Part shown: piece by piece, positions 45,833 through 53,798 of the stretch
How the letters are laid out: every line of letters begins with the position of its first letter
Numbering within the stretch: position 1 is the stretch's first letter
Assembly: GCF_039521845.1 (NCBI RefSeq)
Contig: NZ_BAAACW010000020.1
Location: 1-64,000, forward strand
Direction of reading: 5' to 3'
From: Alkalibacterium iburiense
GTDB taxonomy: Bacteria; Bacillota; Bacilli; Lactobacillales; Carnobacteriaceae_A
DNA length: 64,000 nucleotides
Notes under the pieces: model-generated
Databases searched by the model: none
What the model was told of the DNA's origin: nothing
The model's input: only the letters and a program-made list of their open reading frames with translations
Made by a program: the position numbers and the translations under genes

Positions 45833-46345
45833 ATGGAATATTTTGATGTTGGGAAAGTGGTGAATACTCACGGCATAAAAGGTGAAGTACGCGTCATTTC
45901 CATTACCAATACACCAGAAGACCGCTACTATGAAGGAGCGCCTTTAACATGGTTCGGTACCGACGGAAGCAAAGAAGAATTAACAGTGCGCTCTCACAGA
46001 GTGCACAAGAACTTTGACTTACTCACTTTTGAAAATTACTACAATATTAATCAAGTCGAGAAGTTTGTAGGAGGCATGCTCCGTATAAGCGAAGACTACT
46101 TACTGGAACTCCCTGACAACACCTTTTACATTCACGAAGTCATTGGCTCTCGAGTCATTGATGATACCGGTGAAGAAGTGGGGAAAGTCAAAGAAATTTT
46201 ATCTCCTGGAGCCAACGATGTCTGGGTGATTCAACGTCAAAACAAAAAAGACTTGCTCATTCCTTATATTGAATCAGTCGTATTGGATGTTGACCTTGAA
46301 AACAAAGTCGTAACCATTCACATTATGGAAGGATTAGATGAATGA
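45833..46345 (+). CDS. rimM: Ribosome maturation factor RimM
   Basis: A 170-residue protein beginning YFDVGKVVNTHGIKGEVRVISITN (RimM N domain), with a C-terminal PRC-barrel (FYIHEVIGSRVIDDTGEEVGKVKEIL, DLLIPYIESVV). It helps 30S head assembly around S19. Its stop overlaps the trmD start by 4 bases. Confidence 0.96.
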   Translation: MEYFDVGKVVNTHGIKGEVRVISITNTPEDRYYEGAPLTWFGTDGSKEELTVRSHRVHKNFDLLTFENYYNINQVEKFVGGMLRISEDYLLELPDNTFYIHEVIGSRVIDDTGEEVGKVKEILSPGANDVWVIQRQNKKDLLIPYIESVVLDVDLENKVVTIHIMEGLDE

Positions 46346-47082
46346 AAATAGATGTTGTCACACTGTTTCCTGAAATGTTTGATGGACCGCTGGGACACTC
46401 CATGGTCAAGCGAGCAATCGACAAGGAAGCTGTCGAGATTAATCGAGTCAACTTAAGAGCTTTTGGAAAAGGAAAGCATCAGCAAGTGGATGATACACCC
46501 TACGGGGGTGGAGCAGGGATGCTGCTTAAACCGGAGCCTTTATTTGAAGCGGTTGAATCAATTGAAGAGCGCCATCCAGATTCTAAAAAACGAGTCATTC
46601 TTATGGATCCGGCTGGAAAACCATTTAATCAGAAAATGGCAGAAGAGTTCTCTGAAGAAGAGCACTTAGTCTTTCTATGCGGGCACTATGAAGGCTATGA
46701 CGAGCGCATTAGAAGCTTAGTGACGGATGAGGTCTCTCTAGGCGATTACGTCTTAACGGGCGGAGAACTGGCTTCTATGGTGATGATTGATGCGACCGTT
46801 CGTCTGCTTCCGGGTGTACTAGGGAATGCGGACTCTGCTGTCACTGATTCCCATTCAAGCGGGCTCTTGGAACACCCGCATTATACTCGGCCTGCTGAAT
46901 ATAAAGGCATGCGTGTGCCAGATGTTTTAACAAACGGCAACCACGCCTTAATAGACGAATGGCGCCACAAGGAGTCTTTAAAGCGGACGTTCTTGCGTAG
47001 ACCGGACATGCTTGAAGGCCGGTCTTTTTCCAAAAAAGAAGAACAGTGGCTTGAAGAATTCAAAGCTGAAGAAAACAAATAA
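46342..47082 (+). CDS. trmD: tRNA (guanine-37-N1)-methyltransferase TrmD
   Basis: A 246-residue SPOUT methyltransferase. It begins KIDVVTLFPEMFDGPLGHSM and has VDDTPYGGGAGML, the knot LCGHYEGYDERI and GDYVLTGGELASM. It methylates G37 of tRNA to prevent frameshifting. It ends the rpsP operon. Confidence 0.97.
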   Translation: MKIDVVTLFPEMFDGPLGHSMVKRAIDKEAVEINRVNLRAFGKGKHQQVDDTPYGGGAGMLLKPEPLFEAVESIEERHPDSKKRVILMDPAGKPFNQKMAEEFSEEEHLVFLCGHYEGYDERIRSLVTDEVSLGDYVLTGGELASMVMIDATVRLLPGVLGNADSAVTDSHSSGLLEHPHYTRPAEYKGMRVPDVLTNGNHALIDEWRHKESLKRTFLRRPDMLEGRSFSKKEEQWLEEFKAEENK

Positions 47083-47085
47083 GGC

Positions 47086-47122
47086 ATCCCTCATTCTTTT
47101 ATAAAGAGTGAGGGCTTCTTTG
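47086..47122 (+). terminator. Terminator of the rpsP-trmD operon
   Basis: The stem CCCTCATTCTT / AAGAGTGAGGG (one mismatch) with a short TTATA loop is followed by CTTCTTTG. Confidence 0.85.
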
Positions 47123-47453
47123 TATTGAATTGATATGTGATGTATGATAAATTTAGAGATGAAAACAGATGAAAGGTCGTGTAGTGGTGGTTGGATCAAT
47201 GAGATTACGGTAAGAATGGCAATAAAAAGCAGTTCAATTCTCGTTTTTGAATGGGCTTATTTGTCATGCTTATTTATCTTCATTGGGCACCGTCATGTTA
47301 ACGGCACCTCCCTTTATTAAGAGAGGTTTGTTTTGCGACGCCTTAAATAGATGAATGACTGCAGATTGAAGCCGATGAGACTTTGACCTGCATTTTTTAT
47401 TGCCAAAAATAACTAGAGTGCAATGGGAATAAAAAAATGCAGGAGTGAATGAT
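47123..47453 (+). promoter_or_regulatory. Long leader of the ABC-F gene with short ORFs and an RBS-masking hairpin
   Basis: A ~330-base leader. A candidate promoter is TTGTAT-17-TATGAT starting near 47121. A 34-codon ORF (47216-47320) overlaps a terminator-like hairpin (ACCTCcCTT / AAGaGAGGT, ~47306-47328, then TTGTTTT). An 11-codon ORF (47351-47386) encodes MNDCRLKPMRL. Directly after its stop, CCTGCATTTTTT (47387-47398) can pair with AAAAAAATGCAGG (47431-47443), covering the start of the ribosome binding site AGGAG. This is the layout of drug-induced translational attenuation. The promoter and the first ORF are weaker calls. Confidence 0.6.
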
Positions 47454-48950
47454 ATGCAAAATTTAGTATTAGAATTAAAACAGGTTGAAAAAAATTATTT
47501 GAGTAAAGAAGTCTTAACTATAGAGGATTTAAAAGTCTATGAAAATGAAAAGATTGGTGTTGTAGGGGCGAACGGCGAAGGAAAAAGCACGCTGCTCAAT
47601 ATTATTGCTGGAGTGGAGCAAGCCGATACGGGTCAAGTGAATCGACTGATTGACTTTAAGTATTACAAACAAATGGAAGACGTCCTTTCTTACGATTACA
47701 CTCAAGTGGATCCCGAGTATTTATCTCGACTCGGTGTTCCAGCACATGCGGCAGAACACTTTAGCGGCGGGGAGCAGACACGCTTGCGCTTAGCGGAGTA
47801 CTTCTCTACCTATTCCTTTGGTCTGTTAATGGACGAGCCGACGACTCATTTGGATACGGAAGGTATTCAATTTTTGATAGATCAATTGAAATACTATTAT
47901 GGGACACTCATTGTTGTCAGTCACAACCGTTACTTTTTAGACGAAGTGGTGGATACCATATGGGAAGTGGATGCTGGGAAAGTATGTGTTTACAGTGGAA
48001 ACTATACTGCTTATAAAGAGCAAAAAGAAGCCGAGCGTCTGGAACAAGAGAAAGCGTACAATCAATTTGTAAAAGAAAAAACCCGTTTAGAACAAGCGGC
48101 AAAAGACAAGCAGCAACAAGCGAATAAATTGAGTCAAGTCAGTTTGAAACAGAAGAACAGAGCGATTAAGCCCGATCGCTTGTCTTCATCCAAACAAAAA
48201 GACACTGTCCAAAAAGCAGCGCATAAAGCAGCCAAAGCTATCGAGAAACGAGCTGAGCAACTGGAGTCCGTTGATAGGGTAGAAGAAGAGAGGGGCATAC
48301 AGTTCCCTCAGCCAAAAAGTCTGGACATTCATAATCCCTTTCCGATTATGGCAGAAGACCTATCTCTATCTTTTGATGGGAAAGAACTGTTCAAAGAGAC
48401 TAGTTTTCAGTTTCCACTTGGAAAACGCATAGCGATTACGGGTCCTAATGGTTCTGGAAAGTCCACCTTGTTAAAGGCTATAGTGAATGAGTCAGAAGGG
48501 ATAACCCTTTCCAATAAAATCGTCTTTTCTGTATATAAGCAATTGGATTATCAGTTAAACGTAAATAAAACCGTATTAGAGTATTTAAAACAGGATTCTC
48601 TTTTTGAAGAACCCGTTATCAGAAGTGTGTTAAATAACTTAGGTTTTAAGCAAAACGAAGTGATGAAGAAACAGGCAAAAGACTTAAGTGGAGGAGAAGC
48701 CACACGACTGGTTATTGCCAAACTTTTTACTGATCCAAGTAATGTTCTGGTTTTGGATGAGCCGACGAACTTTATAGATGTGCAGACGATTGAAGCATTA
48801 GAGCGGTTGATGAAGAGCTATAAAGGAACTATTCTATTTACCTCACACGACCACTATTTTGTTGAACATGTGGCTGACCAGGTATGGCGTATAGAAGACA
48901 AACAATTGAAGTTAGTTGATTACGAATTACAAGAAAAAAATAAGAAATAA
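47454..48950 (+). CDS. ABC-F protein, ribosomal-protection (antibiotic-resistance) type
   Basis: 498 residues, two ATPase domains without membrane segments. Domain 1: GVVGANGEGKSTLLNIIAG, FSGGEQTRLRLAEYF, LLMDEPTTHLD. A long charged coiled-coil linker (about residues 180-275) follows. Domain 2: ITGPNGSGKSTLLKAIV, LSGGEATRLVIAKLF, LVLDEPTNFID. Proteins of the Lsa/Vga/Msr group bind the ribosomal E site and dislodge antibiotics at the peptidyl-transferase centre or exit tunnel. I chose ATG 47454, 8 bases after AGGAG; GTG 47445 overlaps that site. The attenuator-like leader supports the resistance-type reading. Drug range cannot be predicted. Confidence 0.82.
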   Translation: MQNLVLELKQVEKNYLSKEVLTIEDLKVYENEKIGVVGANGEGKSTLLNIIAGVEQADTGQVNRLIDFKYYKQMEDVLSYDYTQVDPEYLSRLGVPAHAAEHFSGGEQTRLRLAEYFSTYSFGLLMDEPTTHLDTEGIQFLIDQLKYYYGTLIVVSHNRYFLDEVVDTIWEVDAGKVCVYSGNYTAYKEQKEAERLEQEKAYNQFVKEKTRLEQAAKDKQQQANKLSQVSLKQKNRAIKPDRLSSSKQKDTVQKAAHKAAKAIEKRAEQLESVDRVEEERGIQFPQPKSLDIHNPFPIMAEDLSLSFDGKELFKETSFQFPLGKRIAITGPNGSGKSTLLKAIVNESEGITLSNKIVFSVYKQLDYQLNVNKTVLEYLKQDSLFEEPVIRSVLNNLGFKQNEVMKKQAKDLSGGEATRLVIAKLFTDPSNVLVLDEPTNFIDVQTIEALERLMKSYKGTILFTSHDHYFVEHVADQVWRIEDKQLKLVDYELQEKNKK

Positions 48951-48969
48951 AGCAAAAGTCCTTTACATG

Positions 48970-49075
48970 CTTTTTCGAATATGATAAAGTTAATAGTCGA
49001 GTGGGAAACTACTCGTATTAGCAATATTCCGCTGGGACAAGCACCTATGAATGTTGTGCGAGAGGAGAAGAAGAA
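48970..49075 (+). promoter_or_regulatory. Promoter and structured leader of rplS
   Basis: TTTACA near 48963 is followed by TATGATAAAG (48981-48990). A hairpin CGAGT / ACTCG (48998-49002 with 49011-49015) lies in the leader, then a GC-richer stretch up to GAGAGGAGAAG before the ATG. Leaders of rplS in Firmicutes often bind L19 to regulate it; that this one does is inference. Confidence 0.5.
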
Positions 49076-49429
49076 ATGAATCCATTAATCGAAGAAATCA
49101 CAAAAGAACAGTTACGTACTGATCTTCCAGATTTTCGTCCTGGAGATACGGTTCGTGTACACGCTCGTATCGTTGAGGGTGAACGTGAACGTATTCAGTT
49201 ATTTGAAGGCGTCGTAATTAAACGTCGTGGAAAAGGAATTAGCGAAATGTACACTGTTCGTAAAATTTCTAACGGTGTTGGCGTTGAGCGTACGTTCCCA
49301 GTACATTCACCACGTGTTGCAAAACTTGAAGTAACTCGTCAAGGTCGTGTACGTCGTGCTAAATTGTACTACCTACGCAACTTACAAGGAAAAGCAGCTC
49401 GTATTCCTGAACGCGTACGTTACAATTAA
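49076..49429 (+). CDS. rplS: Large ribosomal subunit protein bL19
   Basis: A 117-residue protein with FRPGDTVRVHARIVEGERERIQ, LFEGVVIKRRGKGISEMYTVRKIS and GVGVERTFPVHSPRV, standard L19 sequence. It sits at the 30S-50S interface. It is transcribed alone here, separated from trmD by the ABC-F gene, an insertion into the usual trmD-rplS order. Confidence 0.97.
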   Translation: MNPLIEEITKEQLRTDLPDFRPGDTVRVHARIVEGERERIQLFEGVVIKRRGKGISEMYTVRKISNGVGVERTFPVHSPRVAKLEVTRQGRVRRAKLYYLRNLQGKAARIPERVRYN

Positions 49430-49441
49430 TTTGAACACTTT

Positions 49442-49486
49442 AAAAGCTTGTGCTCTCTTTTTAGAGAATACAAGCTTTTTTCTTTT
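49442..49486. terminator. Terminator of rplS
   Basis: The stem AAAAGCTTGT / ACAAGCTTTT encloses a smaller stem CTCT/AGAG and is followed by TTTTCTTTTT. It may also serve the convergent lipoprotein gene. Confidence 0.85.
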
Positions 49487-50082
49487 TACAATAAATGCTG
49501 AAGGACCAGCTTCCATTGATTGTTTTCTTTTTGCAGTTCTACCCATCTAACGGATTGAAAAGATCCAATGGATACACTGATTTCCACGACAGCTTGATCA
49601 CCTGTTTCATTTTCTTCTAATAGGGTGAGGGTATCATAGTAGCGAAAGTCTAAAACTGATTCTTTTTCATTATGACTTAAATCACTCGTATAAAACTGTT
49701 CTGTAAAGTCAGAATAACCGGACAATCTTCCGCCGTCATAAGTTATAGCATAAATGGTTTCCATATCATCTGTAACAATCGATTCAAAGTAGAGGAGAAC
49801 CACTTTTTCTGGTGAGAAATCTTTTAAATAATCGATATCTCTTTCTTTTAAAAACAATTGGTATTGATGAAGCTCTTGGTCAGTCAAGTCGTTTAAATAT
49901 GAGAATGCCTCAGATTCTTTCGAGAGTGTTTCAAATTTGGCTAACTCCTGGTTCAGGGTGGCTATTTCTCTTGTTAAGGCTGCAATCTCTTCGTTGGAAC
50001 TGCCTTCTTGAGTGTTTGTGGCAGTACAGCCTGACAGCAACAAAAGAATGAAAGATAGATTGATGATGGCTAGTTTAGTCAT
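49486..50082 (-). CDS. Putative lipoprotein, 198 residues
   Basis: It begins MTKLAIINLSFILLLLSGCTATN, a lipoprotein signal with lipobox LSGC, so it should be attached to the outer face of the membrane. A short coiled coil follows (EEIAALTREIATLNQELAKF). The C-terminal part (GSFQSVRWVELQKENNQWKL) looks like an NTF2/DUF4829-like fold with ESIVTDDMETIYAITYDGG before it. No precise family or function is recognised. Confidence 0.75.
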   Translation of the reverse strand: MTKLAIINLSFILLLLSGCTATNTQEGSSNEEIAALTREIATLNQELAKFETLSKESEAFSYLNDLTDQELHQYQLFLKERDIDYLKDFSPEKVVLLYFESIVTDDMETIYAITYDGGRLSGYSDFTEQFYTSDLSHNEKESVLDFRYYDTLTLLEENETGDQAVVEISVSIGSFQSVRWVELQKENNQWKLVLQHLL

Positions 50083-50300
50083 TGTTTTCCTCCTCTTTGC
50101 TATTTGTTCTATATGTACAAGAGTAGTATATATGAATGCGCTTCATTTGAATAGAGGGTATAGTGAATTATTTAATAAATGAAGCCCGGTAACAATTTAT
50201 TGTCAATATTAGTCGGATACTTAAATCAGTAAGCGTTTTATGTTATAATGAACCTTGTGTGAGAGAAAAGACTATACTTTATATTATTGGAGGATTTTTA

Positions 50301-50786
50301 ATGAGCAAAATTACAGACAATTTTAGATATTTAGCACAAGATAGAAAGATTCAATTTAAAGAAAGAGAGGTCAAAGCCCCTCTTCGTAAAAAAGACGGAT
50401 CTGAAGTGGAACAAAAACAACTCGTTTTCCAAACCGCTTTAAGAGTGAATAACGAAAAAGCAGTCGCATGTGGTGTAATCATTCACGACGCTGAATCACC
50501 ACGAGTAAACTATCAAATCACTTACAACAAAATTGGTTACGTGACTGACCGCAACAAAATGCCTGAAATTACAACACAGTTAAATGACTTAAATGCTATG
50601 CGTTCAGGTTACTACCGCTTTGTTATTTCTGGAGATGGTGAGATCATCATGCGTCATCTAGGGATTACTGGTGAAGACGTGGGTCCTATGATGGATGTTT
50701 TCGTATATGGTGGTCGTATTTTAGGAACTTTACTACCAGAATTAGCTAAAATTGAAGGAATAGACGTTTCTCAAGCAAAATCTTAA
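50301..50786 (+). CDS. Conserved hypothetical protein, 161 residues
   Basis: Starts MSKITDNFRYLAQDRKIQF, has VFQTALRVNNEKAVACGVIIHD, and ends with MMDVFVYGGRILGTLLPELAKIEG. The compact alternating pattern resembles the YbjN / secretion-chaperone-like fold, but I am not sure of this. I chose ATG 50301, with GGAGG 8 bases before it, over a longer reading from 50259. A TATAAT near 50242 can serve as -10. An OsmC/Ohr gene follows 15 bases later and is probably co-transcribed. Confidence 0.7.
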   Translation: MSKITDNFRYLAQDRKIQFKEREVKAPLRKKDGSEVEQKQLVFQTALRVNNEKAVACGVIIHDAESPRVNYQITYNKIGYVTDRNKMPEITTQLNDLNAMRSGYYRFVISGDGEIIMRHLGITGEDVGPMMDVFVYGGRILGTLLPELAKIEGIDVSQAKS

Positions 50787-50801
50787 GAAAAGAGGGCGTA
50801 T

Positions 50802-51221
50802 ATGTCTGATTATTTGTATGAAACTGTGATTCATAACAGTGATGGGGTAGACGGTGTCGCGTACGTTGAAGGCGAAAAAGAGCTGAGTGTTGTGACTTCT
50901 AGCCCAATGAACGACTTACCAGGTACCAATCCTGAACAACTTTTTGGATTGGCCATGACGACGTGCTTAAATGCGACAATTCAGTCTTTACTAAAAGGAC
51001 GTGGCTTAACGAACAAAAGTCATGTCAGTGCCAAGATTCAATTGAAAAGAGAAGACAGCGGCGTCGGCTTCTTTTTCGATGTCTCCCTTTCTGCTTCAAT
51101 TGAGAACATGGAGTTGGACGAAGCGAAAAAAATGATAGAGTCAGCTGAAAAACGCTGCCCAGTAGCTAAGCTTACCCATGGATCCCAAACGATTCATTTG
51201 GAGACCGTTCCTTATAAATAA
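50802..51221 (+). CDS. OsmC/Ohr-family peroxiredoxin
   Basis: A 139-residue protein. The two redox cysteines are in MTTCLNATIQSLL and EKRCPVAKLTHG, as in Ohr, which reduces organic hydroperoxides; NPEQLFGLAM precedes the first. It acts in the cytoplasm with a dithiol donor. It forms a pair with the unknown gene upstream. Confidence 0.9.
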   Translation: MSDYLYETVIHNSDGVDGVAYVEGEKELSVVTSSPMNDLPGTNPEQLFGLAMTTCLNATIQSLLKGRGLTNKSHVSAKIQLKREDSGVGFFFDVSLSASIENMELDEAKKMIESAEKRCPVAKLTHGSQTIHLETVPYK

Positions 51222-51223
51222 AA

Positions 51224-51273
51224 TAAGCTCTCTGCCTTTGTGTTGTTGTGTAAACACAGAGACAGAGAGCTTT
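51224..51273 (+). terminator. Terminator after the OsmC/Ohr gene
   Basis: The long stem AAGCTCTCTGcCTTTGTGT / ACACAGAGaCAGAGAGCTT is followed by TTATCATTTT. Only a short T tract, but the stem is very stable. Confidence 0.75.
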
Positions 51274-51318
51274 ATCATTTTGCCCGAAAGCTTCATTTTT
51301 TAAATTAAATTAAAGTTT

Positions 51319-51421
51319 GGTACTACTTAAGGCAGAAATTCTTTCTTTAACTGGTAACCAACTCAGTTTAGTTACTACTTTAGCCAATATTTTTTCTTTA
51401 AATGGTAACTAACTCCATTTA
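51319..51421. repeat. Diverged tandem repeat, two units of about 51 bases
   Basis: TACTACTT...A recurs at 51321 and 51373, and TTTCTTTAA[AC]TGGTAAC plus AACTCCA/AACTCAG recur 51 bases apart. The two units are roughly three-quarters identical. They lie between the OsmC/Ohr terminator and the end of the SDR gene. No function seen. Confidence 0.6.
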
Positions 51422-51426
51422 ATCTC

Positions 51427-52323
51427 CTACAAACTAATCGGTTTTCCACCGGTTACCCCGTAAATTTCACCTGTGACATAGCTGGCTTCATCAGAGGCTA
51501 AGAAGACATAGACTGGAGCCAATTCAACCGGTTGTCCAGCTCGTTTCAGCGTACTGTTTTGTCCAAATTCTGGAATATCTCCGTCTAACTTACCGTTGTC
51601 CAGCTGCAATGGAGTCCAAATAGGACCAGGTGCTACCGCATTCACACGAACGCCTTTCTCTCCAAAGTATTCAGATAAGGCGACTGTAAAGTTACTAACA
51701 GCACCGTTTGTAGCGGCGTAATCCAGTAGACTCGTACTAGGGGAGAAGGACTGAACGGAAGTCGTAGTCGTAATGGTGCTTCCTGGTTTCAAATACTTCT
51801 CTGCCGCTTTAACCGTTTCATACATACTGATTATATTAATCTTAAATGTATCTTCAACCTGTTTCATCGTTAGATCTTCTAGTGATGGTTGAGCAATTTG
51901 CTGAGCCGCATTTAAAATCAAAGCATCCAATGCGCCGAATGCTTCAACTGTTTTTTCAACAATTTCCGTTGCTGCGTATTCATCACGCAGATCATAGGGA
52001 AGGAGAAGGGCTTTTCTTCCTTCTTTTTCAATGATATCTTTCACTTCTTCAGCATCTGCTTCTTCTCCAGGTAAGAATTGAATCGCCACATTCGCACCTT
52101 CTCGTGCGTAAGCAATAGCCGCTGCTCGTCCAATTCCGGAATCGCCACCTGTGATTAAGGCATTGCGTCCTTCTAAACGGTTATATCCTTTATAAGACTC
52201 TTCACCGCAATCCGGTACGGGGTTCATATCTTTCTGAAGAGCCGGAGTGTTCTGTTCTTGATCGGGAAACTTCTCCGTATAATACTTCTTACGTGGATCA
52301 TTTAAATGTGAATCTGTCATCAT
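51427..52323 (-). CDS. Short-chain dehydrogenase/reductase, general-stress type, with altered YxxxK motif
   Basis: A 298-residue SDR with the N-terminal extension of the B. subtilis YhdF/general-stress-protein-39 group. The cofactor motif is NALITGGDSGIGRAAAIAYAREGANVAI, then LILNAAQQ (NAA in place of NNAG). The active-site region reads TTTTSVQSFSPS then LLDYAATNGAVSNF: the Tyr is present, but the catalytic Lys of YxxxK is Asn (codon AAC). The end, PVYVFLASDEASYVTGEIYGVTGG, is normal. Loss of Lys should greatly reduce normal reductase activity. GAGGAGA lies before the ATG. The overall family is sure; the reaction is not known. Confidence 0.88.
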   Translation of the reverse strand: MMTDSHLNDPRKKYYTEKFPDQEQNTPALQKDMNPVPDCGEESYKGYNRLEGRNALITGGDSGIGRAAAIAYAREGANVAIQFLPGEEADAEEVKDIIEKEGRKALLLPYDLRDEYAATEIVEKTVEAFGALDALILNAAQQIAQPSLEDLTMKQVEDTFKINIISMYETVKAAEKYLKPGSTITTTTSVQSFSPSTSLLDYAATNGAVSNFTVALSEYFGEKGVRVNAVAPGPIWTPLQLDNGKLDGDIPEFGQNSTLKRAGQPVELAPVYVFLASDEASYVTGEIYGVTGGKPISL

Positions 52324-52499
52324 TTATCTCTCCTCATAAATTTTAGTACGATCTGTTTAAAGTATAGCAAGACCGATTAGGTGAGACTACTCAAACGCCT
52401 TGAGAACTTTCTCTCAAAAAGTATTGATGATACCAGAGAAAAAAGGTTATACTGAAAGAAATTGCAAGAAATAAGAATCGGTAAAGGAGTATAACACCC

Positions 52500-53714
52500 A
52501 TGACCCATGATCGAGATATAGTCAGGAACGCTCTACAGCAGTTTATACAAGAGCACGGGGATATGTTTCCATCTCCGGAAGACGCCTTTCATTACTTCAT
52601 GAGAGAATTTAATATGAGTGAGCATCATCCTGGAGCCCTTAATTTTGAACAGTCAGACCCCTTCTTACAATCCCTGGAAACATTCCAGGAAGCTATGAAT
52701 GCCACTTCTCAATCAAAGAGAAATCTATTAATAGATCAAGCACTGGAATTATGGCCAAATAACTGGCACATCCACGCTTATCAGTTAATGACGAGTGAAT
52801 CGATTGACTTGACTGACCTCATAGATAAGTATGAAAAGTTAGAAAGAAAAGCTTATAACGAGACCTGGAAAACAAGCTCTAAAAGAGAAGATATTGAAGT
52901 GGATGCTTACTTGAATATTAAGAAGCATTTTTCAGATATTTTATTTGAATGTGGTCTACTGGATAAAGCCCAGAAGCATTACGAAGAACTTCTTCGCATG
53001 GATAAAACAGATACAGCCAGAGCGCGCTATAAGCTGCTGGCTATTTACGCTCGTAAATACGACTGGAAAAATGCATGGAAATTTTATTTGAAAGTGGATG
53101 AGGCGGAATCAGACGACCAGATCCTTCTTCCAATTATCATATTGGCTATTTTAACTGGACGGTTAGAAGTCGGTTTAAAACTTTTCAAGCAATTAATGGA
53201 AGTGAATCCGGATGTGTCTTATTTATTTGAAGAAGAAAATGAGTGGCCTTATCCAGATATTCTTGAGTCTAATGATGTCTTAAGCGAGCGGTTTGCCCCT
53301 TTCTCATATGACAGTCTGCTGTTGTCGCTATATGACCTTTTACCCTTGCTGTATGATAATCTTTATCTGTATGAGACATTAATAAAGGCCTACGACCAAT
53401 CGGATACCCAGTCAAATGAACAGACCAATAGTCAGAGTATCTTTTTGAAGCTTATGCGCGTAGAAGAAGAAATAGCCCCGCCTTTTTTAACGGAAAAAGT
53501 GAGGATGAATCTCTTTAGTATGCACAGTCAAGACGAATCTAACCCTCTCAGAAACATAGGAGTAGGGCAAATCCGTTTACTCATTCAAAATCATTTACAA
53601 ACTTACGATGATTTTTTAAAGAAAACAGAAGCTCAAGTGAAAAGCATCCGAGGAATCGGACCCGTTACAATTAAAAAATTAAAAGAAAATAACGTGCGAT
53701 TTAAAGACTCTTAA
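52500..53714 (+). CDS. Hypothetical protein with TPR-like repeats and a C-terminal helix-hairpin-helix
   Basis: A 404-residue soluble protein. The middle (about residues 100-250) is made of helical repeats with TPR character (LDKAQKHYEELLRMDKTDTARARYKLLAIYARKYDWKNA). The last ~40 residues hold a helix-hairpin-helix, KSIRGIGPVTIKKLKENN, usually a DNA-binding element. I do not recognise a named family. It may be an adaptor linking protein partners to nucleic acid. It stands before satD, separated by an inverted repeat. Confidence 0.7.
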   Translation: MTHDRDIVRNALQQFIQEHGDMFPSPEDAFHYFMREFNMSEHHPGALNFEQSDPFLQSLETFQEAMNATSQSKRNLLIDQALELWPNNWHIHAYQLMTSESIDLTDLIDKYEKLERKAYNETWKTSSKREDIEVDAYLNIKKHFSDILFECGLLDKAQKHYEELLRMDKTDTARARYKLLAIYARKYDWKNAWKFYLKVDEAESDDQILLPIIILAILTGRLEVGLKLFKQLMEVNPDVSYLFEEENEWPYPDILESNDVLSERFAPFSYDSLLLSLYDLLPLLYDNLYLYETLIKAYDQSDTQSNEQTNSQSIFLKLMRVEEEIAPPFLTEKVRMNLFSMHSQDESNPLRNIGVGQIRLLIQNHLQTYDDFLKKTEAQVKSIRGIGPVTIKKLKENNVRFKDS

Positions 53715-53719
53715 CTTTT

Positions 53720-53767
53720 ATAAACCATATTTAGTTGATGTTTGCTTTTCAACCGAATATGGTTTAT
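53720..53767. repeat. 12-base perfect inverted repeat upstream of satD
   Basis: The arms ATAAACCATATT (53720-53731) and AATATGGTTTAT (53756-53767) flank a 24-base loop that itself contains TTG/CAA. Without a T run it is not a clear terminator; it overlaps the region where the satD promoter should be, so it may be an operator. Inference only. Confidence 0.6.
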
Positions 53768-53798
53768 ACTGGTTTTACAACGAAAAAGGGGTGAGAGT

